The notes: generated by a model from the sequence alone, not told the origin. 7,198 bases of DNA from Elusimicrobiota bacterium (GCA_003158755.1 PMLF01000194.1:1990-9187), one strand, 5' to 3'. Positions 1 to 6,642 are shown, counted from the first letter of the stretch. Numbers and translations are program-made.

Positions 1-1554
1 CGCACGGACCTGAACGGCCCCGCCGCCTCCGTCGAGCTCGGCGACTACGGTCGCCGCGCTTACGACCTTATGTACGGCAAGAAGCTGGAGGGAGGCAAGC
101 CGGGAGACAACATGTTCTTCGGCTATCACATGGAAGAGCAGTATCCCCAGGTGTTCCATGGGGCGCTGGCGGGCATGGGGCAGAATTCCAATGACTGGAA
201 ATCCGACGGCATCAACCCCTCCCAATCCTTCATCGGGAAAGTTCAGAAGGATGACATTAAAGTGACCTTCTTCCAAGACCACGACGCCTTCGTGGCGCCG
301 GTCTGGTGGAACGGAAACGCCGCCATGCAGAACCAGTTGGAGCAATTGCAGGGGAGCAATTGGGGAGACCAGATGGAGATCCTGTCCTATCGGATCGAGT
401 ACAGCCTGCCCCTGGGCCTGGAGAACTTCAAGGCGTCCTTCTACAACGACTACTATCAAAAACAGTGGTCCGTCGAACAAGTCGCCATCGACACGCAGAG
501 GAAGAAGGCCGTCGGCTTCCGGACGGACACCGACCTGCTGGACAAGAAGTTGAACATCAACGTCGGCGGCGACTTGTGGGGAGAAGACCAACTCACGGCC
601 CCCTCGTTCACTTCTTTCTGGGCCGATCAGAACTGGGACATCAATTGGTTCCAGGATTCGGCCAGCTCGGTCCCCGCGCAGGTCAGCAAGATGCCTTACC
701 GCAACATCTACGGCCAGGCCAAATTCAACCTGTTGGATAATTTCGGAATATTGGCGGGAGGACGGGCGGATTACCAGCAATCCGCCGAGACGCAGCACAC
801 GATCTATTCCGAGCGCGGCGGCCTATTCTTCGACGTGAGCCAGGACCTGTCGGTAAAGTACCTTTATAACAACGCACCCCGCCGGCCCCAGGCCAATGAA
901 GCCGGCCAAGGGGTTAACTCGGAAAAGTTGGGAGCGCATGGGTTGATCGCGTCCTACAATATCCACGAGAAGGCCAGCGCCGACGTAACCCTGTTCACCC
1001 AGAAATTGGACAACCAGATCTCCCGGAAATCCTCGTCGTTCAACACCTTCACCAACGCGGGGGGTCTCAAATCGAACGGCGTCGAATGGGGGCTCAAGTA
1101 CATGCCGTTGAAGGACGCTCTCGTTTACTGGAACGGTTCATTCCAGAGCGTGAAGGTGGAGCGGGGCTATTATAACGGCGTGGAAACCCTCGCCTCCATT
1201 AGTTCCCGCGATCCCAGCAATCGGGCGCTGTTCGTTCCCGAATTCACCAGCTTCCTCGGCGTCGAGGTCCCCGTGACTCGTTTCGCGCGCGTCAACGCGG
1301 ACTGGCGGAGCATCGGCACGATCCCGTACCAAAACCTCGACGGCACTTTTTCGACTCGGAACGGGAACTTCGGCGACGTGACGATCCGGTCCAAAGAGTT
1401 GTGGAACAACCATGTGTCCCTGCGGGTGGCCGCCCTGAACGTGACGAACTCGGGCTACAAGTTGCCGGCCTATGGCGAGCACGTCGGCAACCACGCCGGG
1501 CTCCTGCCGCCCGAAGGCCGGAGGTTCACCTTCACGACGACGTATAAGTTCTAA
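1..1554 (+). CDS. TonB-dependent outer-membrane receptor, C-terminal beta-barrel part (5' end outside window)
   Basis: The frame is open from base 1 and runs 517 codons to a TAA stop. An internal ATG at 70 has no special claim to be the start, because the encoded sequence before it is continuous. What is present looks like the beta-barrel of a TonB-dependent receptor: alternating aromatic/polar strands, a YNNAPRRPQANEAG segment near codons 289-302 that matches the Y-x-x-x-x-R-x-P signature region of these barrels, a GGLKSNGVEWGLKY strand, an ALNVTNSGYKLP segment near the end, and a C-terminal TTTYKF whose last Phe is the usual outer-membrane insertion signal. The signal peptide, TonB box and plug must lie upstream. 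Such receptors import siderophores, cobalamin, metals or glycans using TonB-ExbBD energy; the substrate cannot be told here. The gene has its own terminator just downstream, so it is not transcribed together with the next receptor by default. The family call is firm; the substrate is unknown. Confidence 0.88.
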   Translation, partial: RTDLNGPAASVELGDYGRRAYDLMYGKKLEGGKPGDNMFFGYHMEEQYPQVFHGALAGMGQNSNDWKSDGINPSQSFIGKVQKDDIKVTFFQDHDAFVAPVWWNGNAAMQNQLEQLQGSNWGDQMEILSYRIEYSLPLGLENFKASFYNDYYQKQWSVEQVAIDTQRKKAVGFRTDTDLLDKKLNINVGGDLWGEDQLTAPSFTSFWADQNWDINWFQDSASSVPAQVSKMPYRNIYGQAKFNLLDNFGILAGGRADYQQSAETQHTIYSERGGLFFDVSQDLSVKYLYNNAPRRPQANEAGQGVNSEKLGAHGLIASYNIHEKASADVTLFTQKLDNQISRKSSSFNTFTNAGGLKSNGVEWGLKYMPLKDALVYWNGSFQSVKVERGYYNGVETLASISSRDPSNRALFVPEFTSFLGVEVPVTRFARVNADWRSIGTIPYQNLDGTFSTRNGNFGDVTIRSKELWNNHVSLRVAALNVTNSGYKLPAYGEHVGNHAGLLPPEGRRFTFTTTYKF

Positions 1555-1581
1555 CGCCGCGGGCGTTTGTAGGTAGTTTTG

Positions 1582-1634
1582 CTCCCGGCCCGGGGCGCCG
1601 CCGAAAGGCGGTTCCCCGGGCCGGGTTTTGTTTT
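1582..1634 (+). terminator. Strong intrinsic terminator after the first TonB receptor (repeat copy 1)
   Basis: A perfect 12-bp outer stem (1584-1595 with 1614-1625, CCCGGCCCGGGG and its complement) leads through one mismatch and a G-U pair into a 5-bp inner stem (1598-1602 with 1607-1611). The hairpin is capped by a GAAA loop and followed by TTTTGTTTT (1626-1634). It begins 27 bases after the receptor stop, which fits Rho-independent termination. A 6-bp hairpin (1553-1558 with 1562-1567) sits directly at the stop codon ahead of it. No T-run lies on the other side, so it should act only on + strand transcription. Bases 1582-1624 recur identically at 4117-4159. Confidence 0.88.
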
Positions 1635-1679
1635 GTCGCGAAAAATCGTAATCGTTCAAAGGGACCGGTCCTTTCCGTA

Positions 1680-1716
1680 GTAGGGGCGGGTCTAAGTCCC
1701 GCCCCCAACAAAATGG
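1680..1716. repeat. REP-like palindromic repeat, family A copy 1
   Basis: The unit is a GGGGCGGGTCT-type arm (1683-1693) followed by a near-complementary arm ending in CCCGCCCC, then a non-palindromic tail CAACAAAATGG. One position of the palindrome is mismatched in this copy. It matches 4249-4285 at 35 of 37 positions; the two differences fall in the loop-proximal part. The short GC-rich palindrome with a conserved asymmetric tail in an intergenic space resembles REP-type elements. No transposase is in the window. Confidence 0.75.
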
Positions 1717-1817
1717 CTTCCGGCGGACGTTGATTCACCCCCAACGGTTACGAATGTTTCGTTTCGGAGAAGGAAAACGAGAAAGTGGCGACAAAACAAA
1801 CAAAAGTAATATTCCCC

Positions 1818-1846
1818 TTGCTTCGGAAACTCGATTTAATTAGCAT
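1818..1846 (+). promoter_or_regulatory. Weak candidate sigma70-type promoter for the second TonB receptor
   Basis: TTGCTT (1818-1823) and TAGCAT (1841-1846) are separated by exactly 17 bases and lie in the AT-richer leader, which would give a 5' untranslated region of roughly 80 bases. The matches to the consensus boxes are only partial (3/6 and 4/6), and other poor pairings exist in the same stretch, so this is a guess about location. Confidence 0.25.
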
Positions 1847-1912
1847 TTGTCCTAGTTTGTTCTGGCTTGGAATAAAACCACGCAAGGTATTAGTGTTTAG
1901 ACCATCTCATCT

Positions 1913-1919
1913 GAGGAGG
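1913..1919 (+). promoter_or_regulatory. Ribosome binding site deciding the start of the second receptor
   Basis: GAGGAGG lies 12 bases before the ATG at 1932. The spacing is a little long, but the match to the anti-Shine-Dalgarno sequence is strong. Together with the signal peptide that begins at this ATG, it argues against the GTG at 1785, which opens the same frame. Confidence 0.7.
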
Positions 1920-1931
1920 ACGCACGATACC

Positions 1932-4088
1932 ATGAAAAAAATTATTGTCGTCATTTTGGCGAGCCTAAACGTGTTATTTACAGGGAACTCATGGGGTGCC
2001 AACGTGGAAGACGTCATGTTCGGCGAAATCCCCACGGTCGTGACGGCCTCCAAAACCCAGGAATCCCAATTGACAGCCCCCGGAACGGTGTACGTCATCA
2101 CCGACAAGGAAATTGAACGGTACGGCTGGCGGAGCGTCGCGGAGGCGCTGCGGTCCATTCCCAACATGGACCAGTCCAACACCAACGGCCTTGAAATGAT
2201 CGGCCTGCGCGGCTTCGACGGCAATCTGAACGGCAGCGCGGTGCTCCTCCTGATCGACGGGCGGGAGGCCAACGTCATGTCCTCCGGCGCGGCGTTTCTC
2301 GGCAATACGTTCCTGACCGACAAGGTCAAGCGGATCGAGGTCCTCATGGGCCCCAGCTCCACCCTCTACGGGTCGGGCGCCTTGAACGGCGTAGTCAATA
2401 TCGTCACCAAAGCCGGGGAGGACGTCAAAGGGGACGTGGATTCCTCCGACGTCAAAACGACCATTGGAGACGCGGACCGGACGCAGTATGAGGCTAATTT
2501 CCGCGTTAACCGGCAGGACTACTCCATTGGCGGCGACGTTTCCTATTTCCAATCCCATGGCCAAAACTGGAAAAGGATGTCCAAATTCGCCGTGGATCCG
2601 GTCAACTACACCCGCGGGGTCAACGACCAGCATAACGATAAACTTCGCATAAAAAATCCCGCGGACTTCCGAATGATCGACGATTCCACGGCCATGAACC
2701 TTCGGGCGCGGTTCAAGGAATTCTACTACGGCATGGACCTCAACAAGTACCTGTCGTCCTTCGGTCTGGAATGGCCTTACTTCGGCGCCCACGACAACAT
2801 GGGGTTGCGCACGACCATGAGCCAATTCGCCGGGATCCAGCACGCGTTCAGCAACGATCTGAAGACCCGCTTGGAGTACATCCGCACCACGGAAACCAAC
2901 ACCGCGGTCCTTTCCAGCGGTGAGACGGCGGCTTCCTTGGCCGCCAATCCGGCCTCCTTCTACAGCGCGAGTTTCCAGCGGCAGGAGTACGGGCAATCGA
3001 GGGATGAACGCCGGGATCGCGTCCTTGGACAAGCCGATCTTCACCTGGGACAGAACTCCATCGTCTCGGGTTTCGATTGGTGGTGGAGGACGCGCCGGCA
3101 ACAGATCGCCAACGCCAACGGTGAGATGTTCCCGGACGAGACGGATATGGCGAAAGACAAGAACGTTCACGGTATCCAAAGGGGAATGCTTTTCGCCCAG
3201 GACTCCTTCCAGGCCATGGACAAACTTAAGTTGGTCGGCGGGGTCCAATTCAACCGGGAATCGAACGTCCAAGATCGTTTCACGCCCCGCGCTTCCATCA
3301 TCTACCAGCCGTCGTCCAACTCGGCCTTGGAGGCCAACTACAGCGACGGGTTCCGCGGCCCGACGGCCGGCGAGGAAGCCAACGCCAAGGGAACCAATCT
3401 GAAGCCTCAGTCCATGGACATGTTGGAGTTGAGCTACAACCAGGCGTTTCAGGCGGCTGGAATGAAGGGAACCAACCTCGCGACCGCTTATAAGATGCAG
3501 TCCCATAACACCCTCCGGACAGGAGCTTCCGGGGCCGCGACTCTGAACACGACTCAGACGAGCGCCAAAGACAAGGCGTACGGCATCGAAGATCAAGTGA
3601 AGATAAGCGCCCTCGATGACCGTATGGGCTGGTTCTTCGGCGGACGATACATTGACCGGAGCAAGACCAGGACGAGCGTGGCTTGCGTGACTCCGGAAAA
3701 GTTCCTCGCAAACCTTCCCGTGACGAAGGTCAACGGCGGAGCGTCCTACAAGTGGTTCACCCACTTGGAAACCGCATTGTTCGCCAACTACTGGTCCAAA
3801 GTCCGGACCGAAGTGGAGGCCTTCAACCCCAGCCTCCTTTACACGGTCAACGCTCCCGGCGCGACCACTCCCCCGACCGTCATCCACACGATCCCGTCCC
3901 GGGCGACCGTGGATCTTAACGTCAACGTCGGCGAGTTCAAGTCGGATAAGGCGACCCTCGGCTTCGCTTTCTACGTCGAGAACCTATTGAACGCCACCTA
4001 CTACGACCCGGCGTGGGGAAAGACGGCCATCGTTCAATACATTCAGCCTCCCCGAAATTACCGCGGATCGGTGACCTTGAAGTTCTAG
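1932..4088 (+). CDS. TonB-dependent outer-membrane receptor, complete (BtuB/CirA-like layout)
   Basis: This 718-residue protein starts MKKIIVVILASLNVLF, a clear Sec signal peptide with cleavage likely around residue 22-23. A TonB-box-like segment IPTVVTAS (33-40) precedes the plug domain (about 38-160), which shows VYVITDKEIERYGWRSVAEAL, the GLRGFDGN segment, LLLIDGRE, and the RIEVLMGPSSTLYGSGALNG motif (134-153). The rest is beta-barrel with the YSDGFRGPTAGEEA signature (from residue 470), a late VENLLNATYYDP segment and a terminal SVTLKF ending in Phe. Length and order are normal for outer-membrane active transporters for siderophores, cobalamin or similar ligands, driven by TonB-ExbB-ExbD. 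The start was chosen from the ribosome site and signal peptide; a GTG at 1785 would add 49 residues ahead of the signal peptide and is unlikely. The protein is only distantly similar to the upstream receptor. No transporter, binding-protein or sensor gene next door hints at the ligand. Confidence 0.93.
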   Translation: MKKIIVVILASLNVLFTGNSWGANVEDVMFGEIPTVVTASKTQESQLTAPGTVYVITDKEIERYGWRSVAEALRSIPNMDQSNTNGLEMIGLRGFDGNLNGSAVLLLIDGREANVMSSGAAFLGNTFLTDKVKRIEVLMGPSSTLYGSGALNGVVNIVTKAGEDVKGDVDSSDVKTTIGDADRTQYEANFRVNRQDYSIGGDVSYFQSHGQNWKRMSKFAVDPVNYTRGVNDQHNDKLRIKNPADFRMIDDSTAMNLRARFKEFYYGMDLNKYLSSFGLEWPYFGAHDNMGLRTTMSQFAGIQHAFSNDLKTRLEYIRTTETNTAVLSSGETAASLAANPASFYSASFQRQEYGQSRDERRDRVLGQADLHLGQNSIVSGFDWWWRTRRQQIANANGEMFPDETDMAKDKNVHGIQRGMLFAQDSFQAMDKLKLVGGVQFNRESNVQDRFTPRASIIYQPSSNSALEANYSDGFRGPTAGEEANAKGTNLKPQSMDMLELSYNQAFQAAGMKGTNLATAYKMQSHNTLRTGASGAATLNTTQTSAKDKAYGIEDQVKISALDDRMGWFFGGRYIDRSKTRTSVACVTPEKFLANLPVTKVNGGASYKWFTHLETALFANYWSKVRTEVEAFNPSLLYTVNAPGATTPPTVIHTIPSRATVDLNVNVGEFKSDKATLGFAFYVENLLNATYYDPAWGKTAIVQYIQPPRNYRGSVTLKF

Positions 4089-4116
4089 GGGACGTTCCCA
4101 ACCAAGCAACTTTCTC

Positions 4117-4168
4117 CTCCCGGCCCGGGGCGCCGCCGAAAGGCGGTTCCCCGGGCCGGCGGTTTTTT
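4117..4168 (+). terminator. Strong intrinsic terminator after the second TonB receptor (repeat copy 2)
   Basis: An 11-bp outer stem (4120-4130 with 4149-4159), a one-base mismatch and a G-U pair, a 5-bp inner stem (4133-4137 with 4142-4146) and a GAAA loop are followed by a TTTTTT run at 4163-4168. It lies 28 bases after the receptor stop. The 43 bases 4117-4159 are identical to 1582-1624, but the flanks differ, including a base that removes the outermost pair of this copy. Confidence 0.88.
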
Positions 4169-4248
4169 GGACGCTCGAAAAGGTAAAATGTTCATGTGGA
4201 GCGGATAATTTTGTCCCGCCTCCAGAACACCGGTTTTTGATCGGGATT

Positions 4249-4285
4249 GTAGGGGCGGGTCTGAGACCCGCCCCCAACAAAATGG
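4249..4285. repeat. REP-like palindromic repeat, family A copy 2
   Basis: GGGGCGGGTCT, a single central G and AGACCCGCCCC form a perfect 11-bp inverted repeat here, followed by the same CAACAAAATGG tail as in copy 1 (35 of 37 positions identical). It lies in the same relative place as copy 1, downstream of a receptor terminator, but the DNA between terminator and repeat is unrelated and of different length (about 45 versus 80 bases), so the two elements appear to have been placed independently. Confidence 0.78.
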
Positions 4286-4344
4286 TCTTGGTCGGTTATA
4301 GGTCCCCACCGTGAACCGTTGTTGGGATTTTTTTCAAAGAGCGC

Positions 4345-4349
4345 AGGAG
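4345..4349 (+). promoter_or_regulatory. Ribosome binding site for the 130-residue protein
   Basis: AGGAG sits 7 bases before the ATG at 4357, which is ideal spacing. It supports this ATG as the start and supports the gene being real. Confidence 0.7.
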
Positions 4350-4356
4350 ATTTCCG

Positions 4357-4749
4357 ATGGATCCTCAAGAGCCGCATAAAGACAGGAACGAGCATCGAAC
4401 CTCCAAATTTTCTCCCCAGGACAAAAAGAAGCTGGAGAAATTCCTCTCTTCCCTCTGCGAATCCAAGGGTATGGCGGCCGCCAAGCCGGCGGGTCCCGTC
4501 CAGCGGAAGCCGTGCCGCTGCCCCTGCGAGGACGCTGAGTGGCGCGCCCAGTTGGACATCCCCGACGGAGTCCTCTGCGTCTATTCCCGGGTGACCCGCC
4601 AGGAGGCCGACGGCCCTCACCGGGACATCACCATCGCCGTCACCTTCGTCAACGACCGGGGCCAGGACGACTACGCGGACCTCACCTTCTGCGACTCCGA
4701 GGTCCGCTGGCTCATGGAAGCCCTCTGGCACGCGCCGATCTGGGATTGA
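4357..4749 (+). CDS. Hypothetical protein, 130 residues, with CxCxC cluster
   Basis: I do not recognise this protein. The ATG is preceded by a well-spaced AGGAG. The N-terminal 50 residues are charged and probably flexible, with a short lysine-rich helix (FSPQDKKKLEKFLSSLCESK, 18-37). A compact Cys cluster PCRCPCED (52-59; Cys 53, 55 and 57) follows, with further Cys at 34, 74 and 112. The C-terminal half (about 60-130) looks like a small mixed alpha/beta domain with strands such as DITIAVTFVND and a helix ending in WLMEALWHAPIWD. There is no signal peptide or membrane segment, so it is likely cytoplasmic. The Cys pattern could bind a metal ion, but that is inference. It stands alone between a terminator-repeat region and the palindromic element before hpnC, so context gives no function. 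Confidence 0.72.
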   Translation: MDPQEPHKDRNEHRTSKFSPQDKKKLEKFLSSLCESKGMAAAKPAGPVQRKPCRCPCEDAEWRAQLDIPDGVLCVYSRVTRQEADGPHRDITIAVTFVNDRGQDDYADLTFCDSEVRWLMEALWHAPIWD

Positions 4750-4777
4750 ATCCAATTATCGCAACGACTCTGGTTTC

Positions 4778-4890
4778 CCCTCCCCCGTTTACGGGGGAGG
4801 GTGGCCCAAGGCCGGGAGAGGGGAGGATTTGGAATCGGATTTCCCCTTCGTTCGCCCTCTCCCTAACCCTCCCCCGTAAACGGGGGAGGG
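4778..4890. repeat. Nested palindromic element (family B), 113 nt, upstream of hpnC
   Basis: Two 24-nt ends, 4778-4801 and 4867-4890, are exact reverse complements of each other, and each is also a hairpin in itself (11-bp arms CCCTCCCCCGT/ACGGGGGAGGG). Inside lies a second inverted pair, GGGAGAGGG (4814-4822) and CCCTCTCCC (4855-4863). The whole could fold as one long cruciform or as two or three hairpins. It has no coding capacity I can support and no clear target-site duplication. It resembles a small non-autonomous repeat of the REP/MITE kind. If transcription enters from the upstream gene, it would form a strong structure in the leader of hpnC. Part of the same sequence recurs at 7118-7133. 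Confidence 0.8.
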
Positions 4891-4924
4891 AATAACTTCC
4901 TGAATATTTGCAAAAATTCCGGAT

Positions 4925-4929
4925 AAGGG
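4925..4929 (+). promoter_or_regulatory. Ribosome binding site deciding the hpnC start
   Basis: AAGGG lies 7 bases ahead of the ATG at 4937. A TTG at 4934 directly before it is also in frame, but the ATG is the better start codon with better spacing. The site sits in a short AT-richer stretch (4891-4936) between the palindromic element and hpnC; I see no convincing promoter boxes there. Confidence 0.6.
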
Positions 4930-4936
4930 TTTATTG

Positions 4937-5824
4937 ATGCCGTCCGTCGAGTCAATCTCCCCCGCTCTCCCCGTCTCCACGCTTCCCGGCGCCTACGATT
5001 GGTGCCGCTCTCTCGCCCGCTCCCATTACGAAAACTTTCCCGTTGCCTCCCGTTGGGTCCCCGAAGAATTGCGGGGTCCCGTGGCCGCCGTCTACGCCTT
5101 CGCCCGAACGGCCGACGATTTCGCCGACGAACCGGGGTTGTCCGACGAGGCTCGTCTGCGGCTTCTCGCCGATTGGCGGCGCCGCTTGCTCGACGCCGTC
5201 CGAGGGAACCATGGGAACCACCCGGTTTTTTGGGCGCTTTCCGACATCGTCGCACGCTTCGACTTGCCGGCGGACCCTTTCGAGCGCCTCCTTACCGCCT
5301 TCGAGAGGGACGTGACGATCCGCCGTTTCCCCACCTTCGATAACGTTTTGGATTATTGCCGTCACTCGGCGAACCCGGTGGGAGAATTGGTCCTGCGCCT
5401 CTTCCGCTCCTGGACGCCCGAGCGCGGGAAATGGTCCGACGCCGTATGCACGGCTTTGCAGCTCGCCAACTTCTGGCAGGACGTTTCCGTCGACGTGAAG
5501 AAGGGCCGGATCTACGCTCCCCTGGAGGACCTGAAGGTTTTGGGCCTCTCGGAGGCGGACTACCTCCGGGGACCGGCGACGGTGGTCCACCGGGAGCTCC
5601 TGGCGTTCCAAGTGGACCGCACCTGGAAACTTTTCCTGGAAGGGAAGCCCCTCTGCGACGGAGCGCCGGGCTCCCTGCGCCGGGAGCTGCGCTTCGTCTG
5701 GCTGGGAGGGACGCGGATCCTGGAAAAAATCGAGGCGCGTAAATGGGACGTCTGGAGCGCGCGCCCGGCCCTTTCCAAATGGGATTGGCTGCGGCTCCTG
5801 CCGCGCTGGTATTTTTGGCGATGA
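4937..5824 (+). CDS. hpnC: Hydroxysqualene synthase (HpnC family, squalene/phytoene synthase fold)
   Basis: This 295-residue protein belongs to the trans-isoprenyl diphosphate synthase family and carries HpnC hallmarks. HYENFPVAS (30-38) comes near the N-terminus, then the first Asp-rich motif ARTADDFADE (56-65; Asp 60, 61 and 64), and the second, NFWQDVSVDVKKGRIYAP (178-195; Asp 182 and 186). These Asp residues bind the Mg2+ ions that hold the diphosphate. In characterised bacteria HpnC converts presqualene diphosphate to hydroxysqualene in the three-step HpnD-HpnC-HpnE route to squalene. The length is normal. The end is unusually rich in Trp (WDWLRLLPRWYFWR). Its stop overlaps the hpnD start as ATGA (5821-5824), which suggests translational coupling. 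The long palindromic element ends 46 bases before the start. A generic phytoene synthase is the alternative, but HYENFP and NFWQD favour HpnC. Confidence 0.9.
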   Translation: MPSVESISPALPVSTLPGAYDWCRSLARSHYENFPVASRWVPEELRGPVAAVYAFARTADDFADEPGLSDEARLRLLADWRRRLLDAVRGNHGNHPVFWALSDIVARFDLPADPFERLLTAFERDVTIRRFPTFDNVLDYCRHSANPVGELVLRLFRSWTPERGKWSDAVCTALQLANFWQDVSVDVKKGRIYAPLEDLKVLGLSEADYLRGPATVVHRELLAFQVDRTWKLFLEGKPLCDGAPGSLRRELRFVWLGGTRILEKIEARKWDVWSARPALSKWDWLRLLPRWYFWR

Positions 5825-6642
5825 CGCCCCCCGCCGTTTTCCGTCAGAGCAGCTTCGCTCCGGCGTTTTTCCTCCTGTCCGCCCGTCGGCGAAAGGCGTT
5901 GGCCGCCGTGTATTCCTTCGCCCGCGCCGTCGACGACGCCGTGGACGAGCCCGGGGGAAAGGATCCGAAGGCGGCGTTGGACCACTGGCGGTGGCTGCTC
6001 TCGGCTCCCTACGTCGACGCTCAGGACGCTCTCACCGCCCCTCTTTGCTGGAAACCTCTCGAGGAAGCGCTCGCGGCTTTCCCCATCGACCGCCGGCACC
6101 TGCTGGGATTGATCGACGGCGTCTCCCGGGATCTGGCCGGCTTCCGCGCCGAAACCTTCGAGGACTTTCAAGCCTATTGTTTCGGGGTGGCGTCCACGGT
6201 GGGTCTTGCCTGCCTGGCGATCTTCGGGTTGGATGAGCCGTCCCACCGGGACTTCGCCGTGAGTTTGGGGATGGCGGTTCAGACCGTCAATATTCTTCGG
6301 GACGTGAAACCCGACGCCGAGGAAGGCCGCATGTATCTGCCCCGGGAGGACCTCCGGCGTTTCGGCGTTCAGGAGGAAGATCTCCGGTCCCCGATCCTGA
6401 AGCCCCCCGTGCTTCGATTGTTGAGGTTCGAAGCGGCGCGGGCCCGGGTCTTTTTCGTCGACGCCCGGAAAACGTTGCCGCCCCTCTCCCGCCGGGCCGC
6501 CCGCCCGGCGCTCCTGATGGGCGCCCTCTACGAAAAAATTCTGAACAAGCTGGAGCGGGGGGATTTCCTTTGGGGTCGCCCGCGGCCGCGCCTTACCTGG
6601 CGGGAAAAAGCCGGGGCGCTCCTGGCGTGTTTGCTCGGTTGA
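5821..6642 (+). CDS. hpnD: Presqualene diphosphate synthase (HpnD family)
   Basis: This 273-residue protein is the second squalene/phytoene synthase-fold enzyme of the pair. The first Asp-rich motif is AVDDAVDE (36-43; Asp 38, 39 and 42); the second is NILRDVKPDAEEGRMYLP (157-174; Asp 161 and 165). YCFGVASTVG (119-128) matches the conserved YC-x-x-VA-x-TVG helix. HpnD condenses two farnesyl diphosphates to presqualene diphosphate, which HpnC then uses. The ATG at 5821 was chosen because it forms the ATGA overlap with hpnC and puts the N-terminus just before the conserved SSF segment; an in-frame ATG at 5743 would add 26 residues read from inside hpnC. There is no obvious ribosome site of its own, in line with coupling. 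The SSF segment reads SSFAPAFFLL and lacks the aromatic residues usual after SSF. A phytoene synthase role cannot be fully excluded, but the pairing with hpnC argues for HpnD. Confidence 0.85.
   Translation: MTPPAVFRQSSFAPAFFLLSARRRKALAAVYSFARAVDDAVDEPGGKDPKAALDHWRWLLSAPYVDAQDALTAPLCWKPLEEALAAFPIDRRHLLGLIDGVSRDLAGFRAETFEDFQAYCFGVASTVGLACLAIFGLDEPSHRDFAVSLGMAVQTVNILRDVKPDAEEGRMYLPREDLRRFGVQEEDLRSPILKPPVLRLLRFEAARARVFFVDARKTLPPLSRRAARPALLMGALYEKILNKLERGDFLWGRPRPRLTWREKAGALLACLLG

Larger units (their letters stand above)
1555..1931. other. 377-nt intergenic region between the two receptors
   Basis: In order it holds the terminator, a spacer with the 10-bp perfect palindrome GGACCGGTCC (1662-1671), the 37-nt palindromic repeat (1680-1716), and then a leader (about 1745-1931) that is clearly richer in A and T than the surrounding genes. 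The leader is where the promoter of the second receptor is expected. I see no RNA gene, no Fur-type operator and no cobalamin riboswitch box in it. Confidence 0.7.

Noticed and set aside
1662..1671. GGACCGGTCC as a regulator binding site
   Set aside because: It is a perfect 10-bp palindrome but single-copy, short and located before the repeat, far from the receptor start; nothing else supports an operator.
1785..1931. A 49-residue N-terminal extension of the second receptor from a GTG at 1785
   Set aside because: The stretch is AT-rich leader; the signal peptide and GAGGAGG ribosome site place the start at 1932, and an extension would bury the signal peptide.
1745..1931. A cobalamin riboswitch or Fur operator ahead of the second receptor
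   Set aside because: These often precede such receptors, but I found neither a B12-box-like sequence nor a Fur-type inverted repeat in the leader.
1989..3887. A 632-codon open frame on the minus strand opposite the second receptor
   Set aside because: It lies wholly inside a gene with clear family motifs, and its protein is low in structure signals and rich in Gly, Arg, Val and His, as expected of the complement of a GC-rich gene.
4778..4801. The hairpin as an intrinsic terminator for the 130-residue gene
   Set aside because: The stem is strong, but it is not followed by a T-run on the + strand.
4778..4890. A CRISPR array based on the repeated CCCTCCCCCG-type units
   Set aside because: There are only two units in inverted orientation, each self-palindromic and separated by structured DNA, without regular spacers or cas genes.
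5743..5820. A 26-residue N-terminal extension of HpnD from an ATG at 5743
   Set aside because: It would lie entirely inside hpnC, and the family N-terminus and the ATGA overlap fit the ATG at 5821.
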